Shown here piece after piece: positions 36,205-48,000 of a stretch of 64,000 nt of DNA (position 1 is its first letter; each line of letters begins with the position of its first letter). A model generated the notes under the pieces. That model made no database searches, had not been told where the DNA came from, and saw only the letters and a list, made by a program, of their open reading frames with translations. The translations under genes and the position numbers were made by a program. Source of the stretch: Bacteroidales bacterium. GTDB lineage: Bacteria > Bacteroidota > Bacteroidia > Bacteroidales > P3. Where the stretch lies: positions 1 to 64,000 of the forward strand of contig JAFUGA010000060.1 in the NCBI GenBank assembly GCA_017469625.1, given 5' to 3'.

Positions 36205-36921
36205 TTATTTTAGGAAATATTCTATTGTAGAAACAACACGTACCTTTAATTCCAAAGGATTTTGTGTTGTAGAAACATCTATCTGACCTTGAGAAGCACT
36301 TTTTATATTACCTATCTTGCTACCTGTATTAGCACTAAGTTCGGTTGCGGCTTTTTTAGCATTTGCAGCGGCTTCTTTTATCATAGAAGGTTTCAAATCA
36401 TTTATATTTGTAAATTCATATTTGGCTGAATTATCATCGTAATAATATTGCTGAATCTGTATTCCCTCTTTGAACAAATCAAATTGATTAACTTCTACTT
36501 CTCTTACGGCTTTTGTCTTATTGGAAGCAATGGCAATGTTGACAGAAGCGAAATATCTGTAAGTATATTTTCTATCCGTATCTTCAGCCCATTCAGTGTT
36601 AGTTTTATCTTTTATCATTGGAGTAGATACAGTAATATCTTTCTCATCTATACCTTTGGATTTTATAAAAGATTTAATCTTGTTGTTATTTGCTTCTATT
36701 TGTTTTAGAACCTCTTGCATTTCATTTCCTCCAAGAGTATAAGTTATTGTCATAGTAGCATAGTCTGCTTCTACTATTTTTTCAGACAATCCTTTTACAT
36801 AAACGGTTCTTTCTTTATCGGAGAAAGTTTTTAAACCTTTGTAAATAAAGTATCCACAGATACATAAACCTAAGCATATCCAAATACTGTTAATGCCTAT
36901 TTTCTTCCAAAATTTTTTCAT
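36205..36921 (-). CDS. SIMPL domain (DUF541) membrane-anchored protein
   Basis: 238 residues. One N-terminal membrane helix (IWICLGLCICGYFIYKGL, about 12-30) is followed by RTVYVKGLSEKIVEADYATMTITY and a SIMPL domain with the usual EITVSTPMI-like and VREVEVNQFDLFKEGIQIQQYYYDD segments, ending VRVVSTIEYFLK. SIMPL/DUF541 proteins (E. coli YggE, BP26) are periplasmic and linked loosely to stress tolerance. The exact role here is unknown. It is a single gene with its own terminator. Confidence 0.88.
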   Translation of the reverse strand: MKKFWKKIGINSIWICLGLCICGYFIYKGLKTFSDKERTVYVKGLSEKIVEADYATMTITYTLGGNEMQEVLKQIEANNNKIKSFIKSKGIDEKDITVSTPMIKDKTNTEWAEDTDRKYTYRYFASVNIAIASNKTKAVREVEVNQFDLFKEGIQIQQYYYDDNSAKYEFTNINDLKPSMIKEAAANAKKAATELSANTGSKIGNIKSASQGQIDVSTTQNPLELKVRVVSTIEYFLK

Positions 36922-36997
36922 ACAAATAAACGTTTTTTTGTTATTACTTAAATTGAATTGTTTCCTATATGTAAAATAAAAAAAGTGAAACTTTGCC

Positions 36998-37471
36998 TTA
37001 CTTAAGCGTATTCACACTCTTTGGAGTCCAATGTTCAAGGAAATCTACAACCTTTTTGACACTGTAACCATCCTTTTCCTCTAAGTAGGCTGAGTTTTGA
37101 GTATGCAGATAGTTGCCATTCTCGTCCAAGATTACGAAAACAGGAAAACCAAACCTTGCTGGATTTCTCAACATCTGCATAGCCTGAGGATTTTTGTTGT
37201 TTTTGGAATAATTTACGTGTATATACACAAAATTACTATCAATAATGCTTTTTATCTGTTCATTACTTGTGGCAAGTTCTGCAAATCTCAGACACCAAAC
37301 ACACCAATTGCCACCCACCTGACAAAGTACGTATTTGTTCTCTTTTTGTGCCTGTTTTATAGCAGTGTTTATCTGTAAAACAGCATCAAGTTTTTCATCG
37401 TAAGGTTTGTTTTGTGCAAACGCTTGTTGAAACAATATAAATGCGAAAAATAAAATAAAAATCTTTTTCAT
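36998..37471 (-). CDS. Secreted thioredoxin-like protein with CVWC motif
   Basis: 157 residues from ATG 37471, which starts the signal peptide KKIFILFFAFILFQQAFAQ; the longer frame to 37498 is rejected. The thioredoxin fold shows VLCQVGGNWCVWCLRFAEL, with the redox pair in CVWC at about residues 58-61, and the cis-Pro region FGFPVFVILDENG. It is likely a periplasmic disulfide reductase or a related DUF255-type thioredoxin. It lies upstream of the SIMPL gene on the same strand with a 76-bp gap. Confidence 0.85.
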   Translation of the reverse strand: MKKIFILFFAFILFQQAFAQNKPYDEKLDAVLQINTAIKQAQKENKYVLCQVGGNWCVWCLRFAELATSNEQIKSIIDSNFVYIHVNYSKNNKNPQAMQMLRNPARFGFPVFVILDENGNYLHTQNSAYLEEKDGYSVKKVVDFLEHWTPKSVNTLK

Positions 37472-37588
37472 AAACCATCGTTTTTTTTGCGAACGCAAAG
37501 ATAATATAAAATATTGTTATGTGGTATTATAATTTTTTATAAAATAAAACGTTCTATATTTATATACTAATAAAATTACTTGAAAATT

Positions 37589-38161
37589 ATGAAGTTAAAA
37601 GGAACACAAACAGAAAAATGCATTATGGCATTTTTTGCAGGCGAATCACAGGCTAAAAACCGTTATACATTTTTTGCAAAACAAGCAAAGAAAGAGGGTT
37701 ATGAACAAATATCTGCCATTTTTACTGAAACAGCGGGGCAGGAAGAAGAACATGCGAAAATGTTGTTTAAAATGTTGGAAGGCGGTTCTTGTGAGATAAC
37801 AGCAACATTTCCTGCTGGAGTTATAGGCTCAACAAAAGAAAATCTGAAAGCAGCAGCAGAGGGTGAGAATGAAGAATGGACAGTAGGTTATCCTCAAGGT
37901 GCAGAAATAGCAGAAAAAGAAGGTTTTCCAGAAATTGCAGAGAAGTTTAGACTTATTGCTTCTGTAGAGAAAAGACACGAAGAAAGATATTTGAAACTTC
38001 TATCAAGAATGGAAAAAGAAGATGTTTTCTATTCAGAAGAAGAACAGTGCTGGGTATGTAGAAACTGTGGATATAGATTTAAAGGAAAACAAGCTCCAGA
38101 AAAATGTCCTTGTTGCGACCACCCAAGAGCCTATTTTGAAAGAGAAGCAGACAATTTCTAA
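37589..38161 (+). CDS. rbr: Rubrerythrin
   Basis: 190 residues from ATG 37589; an upstream TTG would add three residues. The N-terminal ferritin-like diiron domain has [31 protein letters not shown] and [14 protein letters not shown] (the Glu/His ligands). The C-terminal rubredoxin domain has [11 protein letters not shown] and [12 protein letters not shown], giving two CxxC iron sites. The enzyme reduces hydrogen peroxide in anaerobes, which fits an anaerobic gut-type or sediment Bacteroidales. It is a single-gene unit. Confidence 0.96.
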   Translation: MKLKGTQTEKCIMAFFAGESQAKNRYTFFAKQAKKEGYEQISAIFTETAGQEEEHAKMLFKMLEGGSCEITATFPAGVIGSTKENLKAAAEGENEEWTVGYPQGAEIAEKEGFPEIAEKFRLIASVEKRHEERYLKLLSRMEKEDVFYSEEEQCWVCRNCGYRFKGKQAPEKCPCCDHPRAYFEREADNF

Positions 38162-38178
38162 CATTCATATTATAGACG

Positions 38179-38220
38179 AAAAAAGATTGACTTTAATAGA
38201 GCCAATCTTTTTTATTTTTC
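38179..38220 (+). terminator. Terminator of rubrerythrin (probably bidirectional)
   Basis: AAAAAAGATTG (38179-38189) pairs with CAATCTTTTTT, followed by TATTTTTC. The A-rich left side gives a T-run on the other strand, which may also end the convergent gene at 38237. Confidence 0.88.
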
Positions 38221-38236
38221 TGTGTTTTCCATACTT

Positions 38237-38665
38237 CTAATATTTACCTGTTGCTATCTTTATCAAATAGTTAAGATGCATAAACATAGCCTCCATATCT
38301 GCTTCGTTATTGGCAGGTAAGTAGGTTTTAGAATAGTTGAAATACATACCATCCCTTGCACCTATCTTGCCCATTTCATCTATACAACCATTGTAATCAA
38401 TACAGTTTATCCAAACTTTTTCTTTTCCTAAAGTGTAGTCTTTGGATATGGTAACTTTTGTAAGGTCTACGGAAATAGTTGTATGATTGTCATCATTATC
38501 TCCCCAATTATAAGAAAGGAAACCATCACCGGATATTGTGAAATTGTAATACTGTTTGTTTTTAACAGAAGATTCTATTATTTGACAACTTTCCTGTATT
38601 TCTTGTGCATACATAGAAACCATAGTTCCTAATACTAATACTATAAAAACAAAAACTTTTTTCAT
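38237..38665 (-). CDS. Small secreted protein of unknown function
   Basis: 142 residues from ATG 38665; the longer frame to 38701 would put 12 charged residues before the signal peptide. The signal peptide KVFVFIVLVLGTMVSMYAQ is cleaved after AQ. The mature part carries three Cys (ESCQII, INCIDYNGCIDE) and beta-rich stretches (YYNFTISGDGFLSYNWGDN, TTISVDLTKVTIS). No family is recognised. It is convergent with rubrerythrin and divergent from the giant gene. Confidence 0.65.
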   Translation of the reverse strand: MKKVFVFIVLVLGTMVSMYAQEIQESCQIIESSVKNKQYYNFTISGDGFLSYNWGDNDDNHTTISVDLTKVTISKDYTLGKEKVWINCIDYNGCIDEMGKIGARDGMYFNYSKTYLPANNEADMEAMFMHLNYLIKIATGKY

Positions 38666-38992
38666 ATCTTTTTCTTTGTGTTTAATGTTTGTACGTTGCA
38701 AAGGTAAGAAAAAAAAATTATTTACCTGCCTTTTGTTGTGAAATTTGCACAGAATGAAGTATTAAATTTTTGTTATAGAGAGTATTATTATCATAAAAAA
38801 AGAAGAAAATTTTTCTTTTATTACTAAGGTATAAAGTATTTATAATACAAAATAATTTTTTATATCTTTATTTTTGCAAAATTTTAGTTTGGTGTTTTAA
38901 TTTAATAGTTTGATTTTTAGATATAAAGAAAGAAAATTTTATTCTTTTAACTTATCTTCATTGTAATTATTTTGCAACTTTTTAAACAGATA

Positions 38993-39024
38993 TTGCGTCT
39001 TTAAATAAAAAATTTGTAAATTTG
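38993..39024 (+). promoter_or_regulatory. Promoter of the giant surface protein gene
   Basis: TTG (38993-38995), a 21-bp spacer and TAAATTTG (39017-39024). The start site near 39031 leaves a leader of about 68 nt. The remaining upstream DNA (38702-38992) is AT-rich with no gene visible. Confidence 0.7.
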
Positions 39025-39098
39025 CAGGTTGAGATTTAGTATAGTGTCCATTGGATACAAAGAAAATGTTTTAGAGTAATAATAAAAACAGATACAGA

Positions 39099-42000
39099 AT
39101 GAAACGATTAACATTACTTTTAGTATGTAGTTTGTTGGGTTTTGTGTATTCCTATGCACAACCTAACTTATTGGAACATGTTACTTTTGAATCAGGATTG
39201 CCATCTGGTTGGGTAGCATCAACAAACGCAAGTGTTACAGATGTTATAGCATCTACAGGAGAAAAAAGTTTTAGAATGCAACCAAGTTCTACCGGTATGG
39301 TAACGCTGACTTCTCCTGTCTATAACATAACAGCCAATTCTGGTGTGAGGTTGGAATTTTCTCAAATTCCTCTCTTAAAGAACAAAGAAGGTGGTGCTGA
39401 TATGGGAGGTTATTTACAGATAAAGGTAGGTTCAGGAGAATGGCTTACTCTAAACAACGGAGGTAACTCTCGTACTTCACCCGGAGATTTGGACGTAACC
39501 TATGGTCAGGGTGAAACGTGGGCAAGTGTGTTTTCTGGTTTTTCATCTTTTTATTATTGGAATCAATATTTTGGTACAAGTGCTATTTCTTTGACAGACC
39601 TTTTAACATATTTGGGAGATGAAACAAATGATTATTACAATATAGTTACTTGGAAAAATGCAGTCTTTTACTTGGCAGATAGATTAACATCTTCAGGAAC
39701 AAGTTTTCAGTTACGTTTTGTTATACCACAATATTCAACCGCTAATGCAAATGCTTATTCTGCAGGTTGGTTTATAGATGATATAAGGTTGTATGTTGCA
39801 GCTACTCCAGGTGATGAAGTGAGAGTGCCGCAGATAACTAATAAGGTTTCTTATCCAAATATGATGAACTATCCAAACTGTTCAGATGCTTTGATTTCTT
39901 TGGATTTGAGAGATAATAATGGTGCTATTTCTTCTGTGCCAGATTCCTTATATGTAGAGTATTTTACAGATGGAGATTCTACAATAAGAAAAGTATTATT
40001 TACACATAATACAGGTGTTAATTATTCAGCAGTTATTCCTTATGCAGGAGTGGATTCTGTTATATCTTGGAGAGCGGTAATAAATGACCATAAAGGTAAT
40101 GTTACAACGTTTCCTTTTGCTTACGGGCAATTCAATAGATTTCGTTCTGTATTACCGTATGTTGGCAATGAACCTATAAAAACAAGTGGTCTTTCTTCAC
40201 AAGCAGTAGTTTTCAATACTGCTATGACTAAGACTGAATATCAAATAAGGTATAAGGCTCAAGAAATGTTAGAAGCAGGTTTCGGTCCTGGTAAATTGGC
40301 AGGTATTTCTATGAATTTGACAGAAGCAGCGGCTGGAACAGTAATTTCACAATTCAAAATAAGTGTAAGCCAAATTCCTGCTTCAAAAGTACTTGATAAT
40401 TACGCACCGGAAACAGGTCTGCAAACAGTATATAGTAGAAATTCTTATACTATACCATCTACAGGTTGGACCTATTTTTCTTTTGATGACTTTGACCCTA
40501 ACTTTGTTTTTGTTTGGGACGGAACGAGTGATATTCTAATAAAAACATGTTATGAAAATAAAACAGGTTCTGGTACTACAAAAGTTGAATGTTTTTCTTC
40601 AAACCAATCTGTTCTAAAATTTGAATCAGCAACATCTAATATTGAGGCTTGTATGTCAAGTTTTGATGTTGTAACTCCTTACCTAAATTATAAGCCTAAT
40701 TTTAAATTCAACTTTGAAAATACGTGTCATTTCCAGTATGATGCGGCTGTAAGTAGAGCAAAGATATTGCAACCTACACCTGCAACAACTTGTTCTGGTG
40801 AAATGCCTACAACAGCATTTTGTACAAGTGGCACACCTTCTCAACTAAAGGTTTATTTGAGAAATGACGGAACAGATGTTTTGCAAAGCATAAAAGTAAG
40901 TTGGATGTTGAATGATGACCCAAGCACAGTTGCTTCTTCCACTTGGAATGGAACATTAAGTGCTGGCGATTCTGTACAGTATCTTCTTACAAGTAATTTC
41001 TTGCCACCTGTAGGTGAACATAAATTGTCTATTTGGACAGAAATGGTAGATGAAAACACTATAGATTGGAACTATAACAACGATACAGCTTTCTTTACTT
41101 TGATAGTATCTGAAGGTGCTATGAATGGAGAATATGCAATAGGTGAAGTAGATGGTATTTCTGCAAATAGAACATTTACAGATTTTGAAAGTGCTTTCCT
41201 AATGTTGATAAATAGTGGTGTAAATGCCCCAGTGTCTTTCAAAATAAAATATGAACCTCACAAATACGATAGCATACAAATAAAATTTCCTAACTGTATT
41301 CAGGGACTTTCAACAACAAACACTATAACATTTGAAGGAGAGTCTGCAACACAAAAACCTATTTTCTTCTCTGGTGATACTACCGCTCCTGTATTCACGC
41401 TTGATAATGTTCACCACTTTATTTTTAAAAATTTGAGATTTAATAACAATGGTTTAATCTCAGATGATAATGCAAATATAAGTGTTGTAAGAATGATACA
41501 AGGTACTTCAGATATAAAATTCATAGATTGTGATTTTGCAACTTATGGAGAAAGCGATGGATACAACGCAAGGATTGCGAAGATTAACTCTATTCTGAAT
41601 ATAGGTGCTTCAAACAATGTGGAAATAGATGGTTGTACTTTCTCTGGTGCAGCAACAAACCAAATAAGTATAATAGGTTTCTCACCACTACAACCTTCAA
41701 ATAATGTTGTAATAAAGAATTCTACATTCAATATTTCTCAAGATTATTTCCAAGCACAAAATGGTAATACATCTATAATAGTTACAGGTTCTTCTATCTA
41801 TGCACAATACACAAAGAACTTGGTTTTGAATAACAATGTTTTCAAAACAAATTATCTTTTGAGAGAAGATGGTCAGCACAACTATACAACAGTAAATTAT
41901 GCTCTTACTCTTTTGAATGCAAAAACACAAATAGAGAGAAATAATTTTGTTTTGGAAGGTATAAGTGCGATGTCATTATCTCAAATAGATAGTTCTCGTA

Positions 42001-45000
42001 TAGCAAACAACAAGATAAGTTTAAATAGATACGAGTTAGGAACTGCTTATATAACTTATGGTGTCAATTTCTTAACAGGAAACAAAGATACTATAGTATA
42101 CAATAATATATATGGTAAATCATTGGATTCTTATGACAAGAGGGTTGTAGGATTGAACTTAGGCTCTGGACAAAGTGTTGAAAATGTTATAGTGAAAAAT
42201 AATATCATAGTTAGCGATGGTTATGGTTTTGCTTCAGTTGTAAGACCAGAAGGAAACGTTAATGCAAGTTACACTTTGTCAAACAACTTATACTATAAAA
42301 CTTCTTCAGTAGAAAATATGCCTTTGTTATCTTACAACGGTTCTACTTCTACAAGTGTTGGTCAATGGCCAACTCTTACACAAGAAACAGCATCATATTA
42401 CGACCAAGACCCTATATTCCCAGCATGGAATAACTTAGATGCAACTAATACATTGGTTTGCGAACAAGGAACAAATATTCCTTCTATTACAACAGACTTT
42501 TACGGAAGCGAAAGACCTACAACAACTAATCCATGTATAGGAGCAAGAGAATTTACTCCTCCACAAAGTAACGTATATGTTATATCTACAGGTTTAACAA
42601 ATGGAAACTTTGACGGAGTATCATCTTATACAAATTGCGATTTTGGAACAGAGTCTGTATTTGTTTCATTCCAAAATTTGAGTGCAAACATTATCCCTTC
42701 TTCATCTGCAATATTTAAATATAGAGTAAATAATGGTTCTACTGTAACAGAAACTCTACCTTTCAACATAGAACCAGATAGTGTTTATACTTATGTATTT
42801 ACTACTACAAAGAACTTTGCTACAACGGGTACTGCAGATGAAACCTTTACAATAAGAACATGGTCTGCTATTCCAGAGGATACAGTAAATAATAACGATA
42901 CTGCATACGCATCAGTTATTTCTTTGTATCAACTTCCTGCATTAACACCACAATCACAAAACGTTAATTATGGAACAGAAGCAGATTTGACAGTAAGTAT
43001 AAATGATAGCGTTTATTGGTATTTATCAGAGTCAGATGAGATACCTACTTTGAAATCTCAAACATATCATACACCTGTTCTTTATCACGATACTACATTC
43101 TATTTCTCTCGCAAATCTGAAATACCTGTTTTGAAGATAACAGAGATTCAGTTATCCAAAGCAGCAAGTGCAGTAGGTGTAACAGAGAATCTCCCTGCTT
43201 GGGTATCTTCAAATACAGCCATAGAGATTTCTAACTTTGGTAGTGGAGATTTAAATATGACAGGTTATAAACTTTACGTATCAAAGGTTACTGGTTCTGC
43301 TACAGAATTACCAACAACCGGGAATAACTATAAAACATATAACTTCCCTAATAATTATGTTTTAAGAGCTGGAACTTCTGTAGTTTTATTGGCAGCAAAC
43401 TCTACAACAGAAGACGATACAGTGGCTTTGGCTACATCTTTATCTTCAACTTTTGCAAATCAAACAGCAAAGACAGGTTTTGTTATAGCAAATGCTAATA
43501 ATACTGTAGTAGATGCAGTTGCTATAAACGGTGCAACTTTTGCCTCTTCAGTAAATGTTCCATCTTCTGTATGGTCATCTACTACACTAAACACAGCAGG
43601 TTCTGCTGGTATAATAAGAACAGCAAACACTGCAACAGGTTGGCAAGTAGCATCAAATAACAATAAGATGACAATAGGAACATTCAATGCAGGTTTGCAA
43701 GTATATAGAGATAACGGTTGTTTTGGAGATAAAACTCCTTACAATGTGGTTGTAACAAATGCTCCTATAAATGATATAGCATTAACAGATATTCGTATAG
43801 TAAATTATGAAGATGTTTCTTCTTCTTGTGCAATGGGTAATGAAACTATTGTTCTTACTATGACAAACTCTGGTATCAATCCTACTGCAAGTACTATTCC
43901 TTTGGTTTGCGAAGTATATGACGGTGAAACTCTTGTAAGTACAATAAATGAAAGTTGTTCTTCATCATTAAATCAATTTGATACAGTAGAATATACATTT
44001 ACTACACCTATAGATATGTCTGCTACTACAGTAAGTAGAGATTTAACTATAAAAGTTTATTTATACCAATCTACTGAAACTATTACATTCAACGATACAA
44101 TATCTACTCATATTACTTCACTTGTAACACCTTCTGCTCCTGTAATTGCAGGCGTTACTATACCTTATGCAACTACTGCAACATTATCTTCAACTTCTAA
44201 CAATATAGTAGTATGGTACGAAAATCAAACAACAAACGAAGAATTGGCAAGAGGTATATTTACTACACCTATATTATATGAAAACCAAACTTATTATGTA
44301 GGTTCTATTCTTGTTTCAACCGAAGATGTAACAGTAGGTAATGGTACTTTAACCAATGCAACTTCTACTACAGGTTATCCTGGGCCATTGAATTGCAAAC
44401 AAAAGAATGTAAAAGAACAATATTTACTTAAAGCAGAAAATCTTCAAAACGCCGGTTTTACTGCTGGAAATATAAATAGTATAGCATTTGATGTAGCAAC
44501 TGTAAGTGTCGGAAACGGACAACCTGCAGCAAGATTGCTAAACTATAATGTTAAATTAGGTCAAACACAGAATGCACAACTATCTTCATGGGTTTCAGAT
44601 ATGACTACAGTTTACTCTACCGACCAAATAGATTTCCAAACTACAAACACAGGTTGGTACAGTATGACTTTTGATGACCCATATTATTGGGACGGAGTTT
44701 CAAATCTTGTTGTAGAGGTTTGTTTCTCTTCTCCAAATACAAACTCTTATGTAACTACAAGAATGACTGCAACAGATTATAAAGCATCTTGTTCTTATAG
44801 AAGCCCAAGTAATGCTGGTTGCACATGGACAGGTAATCCTACAAAATTATATGACTCTATTCCTAATATGAAATTCAATGTAGAGAAATTGGGTTGTACA
44901 AGTGAAAGACTGCCTGTACAGGTAACTGTAGAGTCTTCTCCAAGTTGTGAAGTAGGATTGGAATCTATAACTTCTCCATCTGAAGATATAGTTATGTCAG

Positions 45001-48000
45001 GTGAAACAAACAATATAGAAGTTGTTTTGAAGAATTACGGTTCAGATAATCTTACAAGTGCAAATATTTCTTGGTCTGTAAATGGAGCAGAACCTACTGT
45101 TTATAATTGGACAGGTAATTTGGTAGAAGGAGAAACACAAACGGTAGTTATAGGTACATATACTTTCACTCCGGGTTCTATAGAACTTGTTGCATACGTA
45201 GATAAGGATTGCGATATAGTAAAAACTAATGATACTGTTTCTAAAACTTTCTCTGCTTGTTTAGGAAATAATACATCTGTTGTAGAATACACAATATCTG
45301 CTACAGATGAAGATGCAGACTTTTCTTCTTTCACAAGTGCAGTAGATGCTTTGAAAGAATCTGGTCTTTGTGGTCCTGTAATATTCAATGTAGCAGCAGG
45401 AACATATAACGAACAAGTAGAAATACCAGAAATAAGTGGTATATCTGAAACAAACACTGTAACATTTAGAGGAGAGACAGGTGAAACATTACCTATACTT
45501 ACTTACTCAGTGGCTAATGCTTCAACCTATGCTGCTCTAATACTTGATGAAACTTCTCACATTTATTTTGAAAATATAGAGATACAGTCTGCTTCATCTT
45601 CATATCCAGATTTGGTAAGATTGATAACTACAAATGATATTAAATTCTCAAATGTTGTATTCTCTTCTTTGGGTACTGTGGGTACTACACTTGTAAAATT
45701 AGAAGGACAGAATATGAATACAGAATTTACAAACAATACTTTCACTAACGGACTAAACTTTATAGTATCAAACCCTGTATCTGTAGATAGTATACCACAA
45801 GGTTTGAAATTATCAAATAACGTCTTCTCTACATTTACTAACTTTGCTGTATCTCTTAATACTTATTTAGATGTAGAAATATCTAACAATAAGATTAGAG
45901 CATACGATGCTACTGTAGCAGGTACTGCTATCTCAGTGAAGAATATAGGAGGTGTTTCTTCTATAAACTCAAACGATATATTTGTAGAAAAATCCAACAA
46001 AGTAAGAGTAGGTATAAACGTCAAAGGTTCTGACTTCACAATGTTACAACCTATGCTTGTTTATAACAATGCTGTTGCTATAAACGGAATAACGGGTTCT
46101 ACTGCTATCAACTCTATAGGTATAGACATAGATTCTTCTTCTTATGTATATGCTTATTACAATACTGTTAGAGTATTCCCAAGTACAAACTCTGCTTCAT
46201 CTATAGCAATGAAAGTAGGAGGACATGCAAGCAACATAAACGTAAGAAACAATAACTTTGAGAATGCAGGAAAGGGATTCGCTTACCATGTAACATCTGC
46301 AAACTCTATTTCTATTTCAAATAATAACAACTATTATACAACAGGAACTAAGTTGGCTTATTGGGGTGCAAATATTGCTAACATAGATGCTTTGCGTACA
46401 GCAAACTCTATGGACGAAGCCTCTACAAATGTTACAAGTCCATTTGCTTCAGATTCATTGTTAAAACTTACTTATCCTACAGATATAGTATACGGTGCAG
46501 AACCTATAGAAGAAATAAATACAGATATATTGGGTAGAACAAGACCTGTATCTCCTCACCCAACTATGGGAGCATACGAATACGTATTCCCAACACACGA
46601 TGCTGGTGTTACGGAAATAGTAGAACCTGTCAATACCATATCTTATGTAGAAGGCGACCCTATTACAATAACAGCAAGACTGAAAAACTTTGGTTTGTAT
46701 AGTTTAACTTCTATGGACGTTGTAGTTAATCTTAAAACATCTGAAGATGGAGAAATCTTACAAACCATAACAGGTCATTCAGACCAAGTTCTTGCTCCTT
46801 TGGAACTTTCAGATTATACTTTCACTACAGATTTAATTCCACCACTAAACGACCCTTACACAGATTCTCTTTACGTGGAAGTTTATACAGTAATGGACGA
46901 TGATGCAGAAGCACAAAACGATACTGCAGGAGTATATATCAAAGTTATTCCAGCATATAATGTATATGTTCAAAAAACACAACCTATAACAGAACGTTGT
47001 CAATTGCATGCTGTACCTATTCAAGCAGTTATTCAAAACAAGGGAGAAAAAACTATAGACAACTCTCAAAATCTTCAGATAACTTACGAGGTACAAGGAA
47101 GACCAGATTTGACAGTTACAGAACAGATAACATTCCCTTATACAGACCCTGAAATAGGTTTAGTACAGTCTTTACAAAAGAATGCTACTATGACTTATGT
47201 ATTTAACCAATTGGCAGATTTATATCCTTTGGGTAATTCGGATACTGTATGGAAGTTGAGAACATATATTACTTGTTCATACGACCACGTTCCTGTAGGT
47301 TCAAACTCAAACGATACATCTGCATACATCAACGTAACATCTCGCCGTTCTCCAAATCCTCCTGTAACACATAACGATACTATAGACTATGGAACACACG
47401 CTATGCCTACAGCAACACAGGAAAACAACCTTGCAATAAAATGGTATACCTCTACATCTGATGCAGAACCATTCTATGCACCAACAAACTATCAAGCATC
47501 TACAAGATATACAACACCAGATAGAATGTATCAAAATGAAACATATTATTTGAGAGTAAATCTTACAGGTAGTTATCCTTGTGCGAGTGATTTTGCACCA
47601 GTTAGCATTATTGTTAAAGATAGAGAACCGGTAGAAATGGCAGCCAATAGAGTAATAACTCCATATATTACCGAAGGTATAAATGGTAGAGTATATACAG
47701 AAGAAGATACTGTTTCAGTAGAACTTGTAAATTATGGTACACAAAATGCTACAAACTTCAACGTAACATATTCTCTTCAGAAAGGTAACCAAGACCCTAT
47801 CTTAGTTACAGAAACTTGTCACGATGTAGTAGCACCAGATGCAACCTATACGTACAAGTTTAACACTTTAGCCGATTTATCCGAAGTGGCTACATATAGA
47901 ATTATTGCATGGGTGAAGGCCACAGGTGATAATGTTCCTAAAAACGATACAACAGAAACCGTTTTTGCTATAAAACCATTGAACGGTAACACTGTTTATC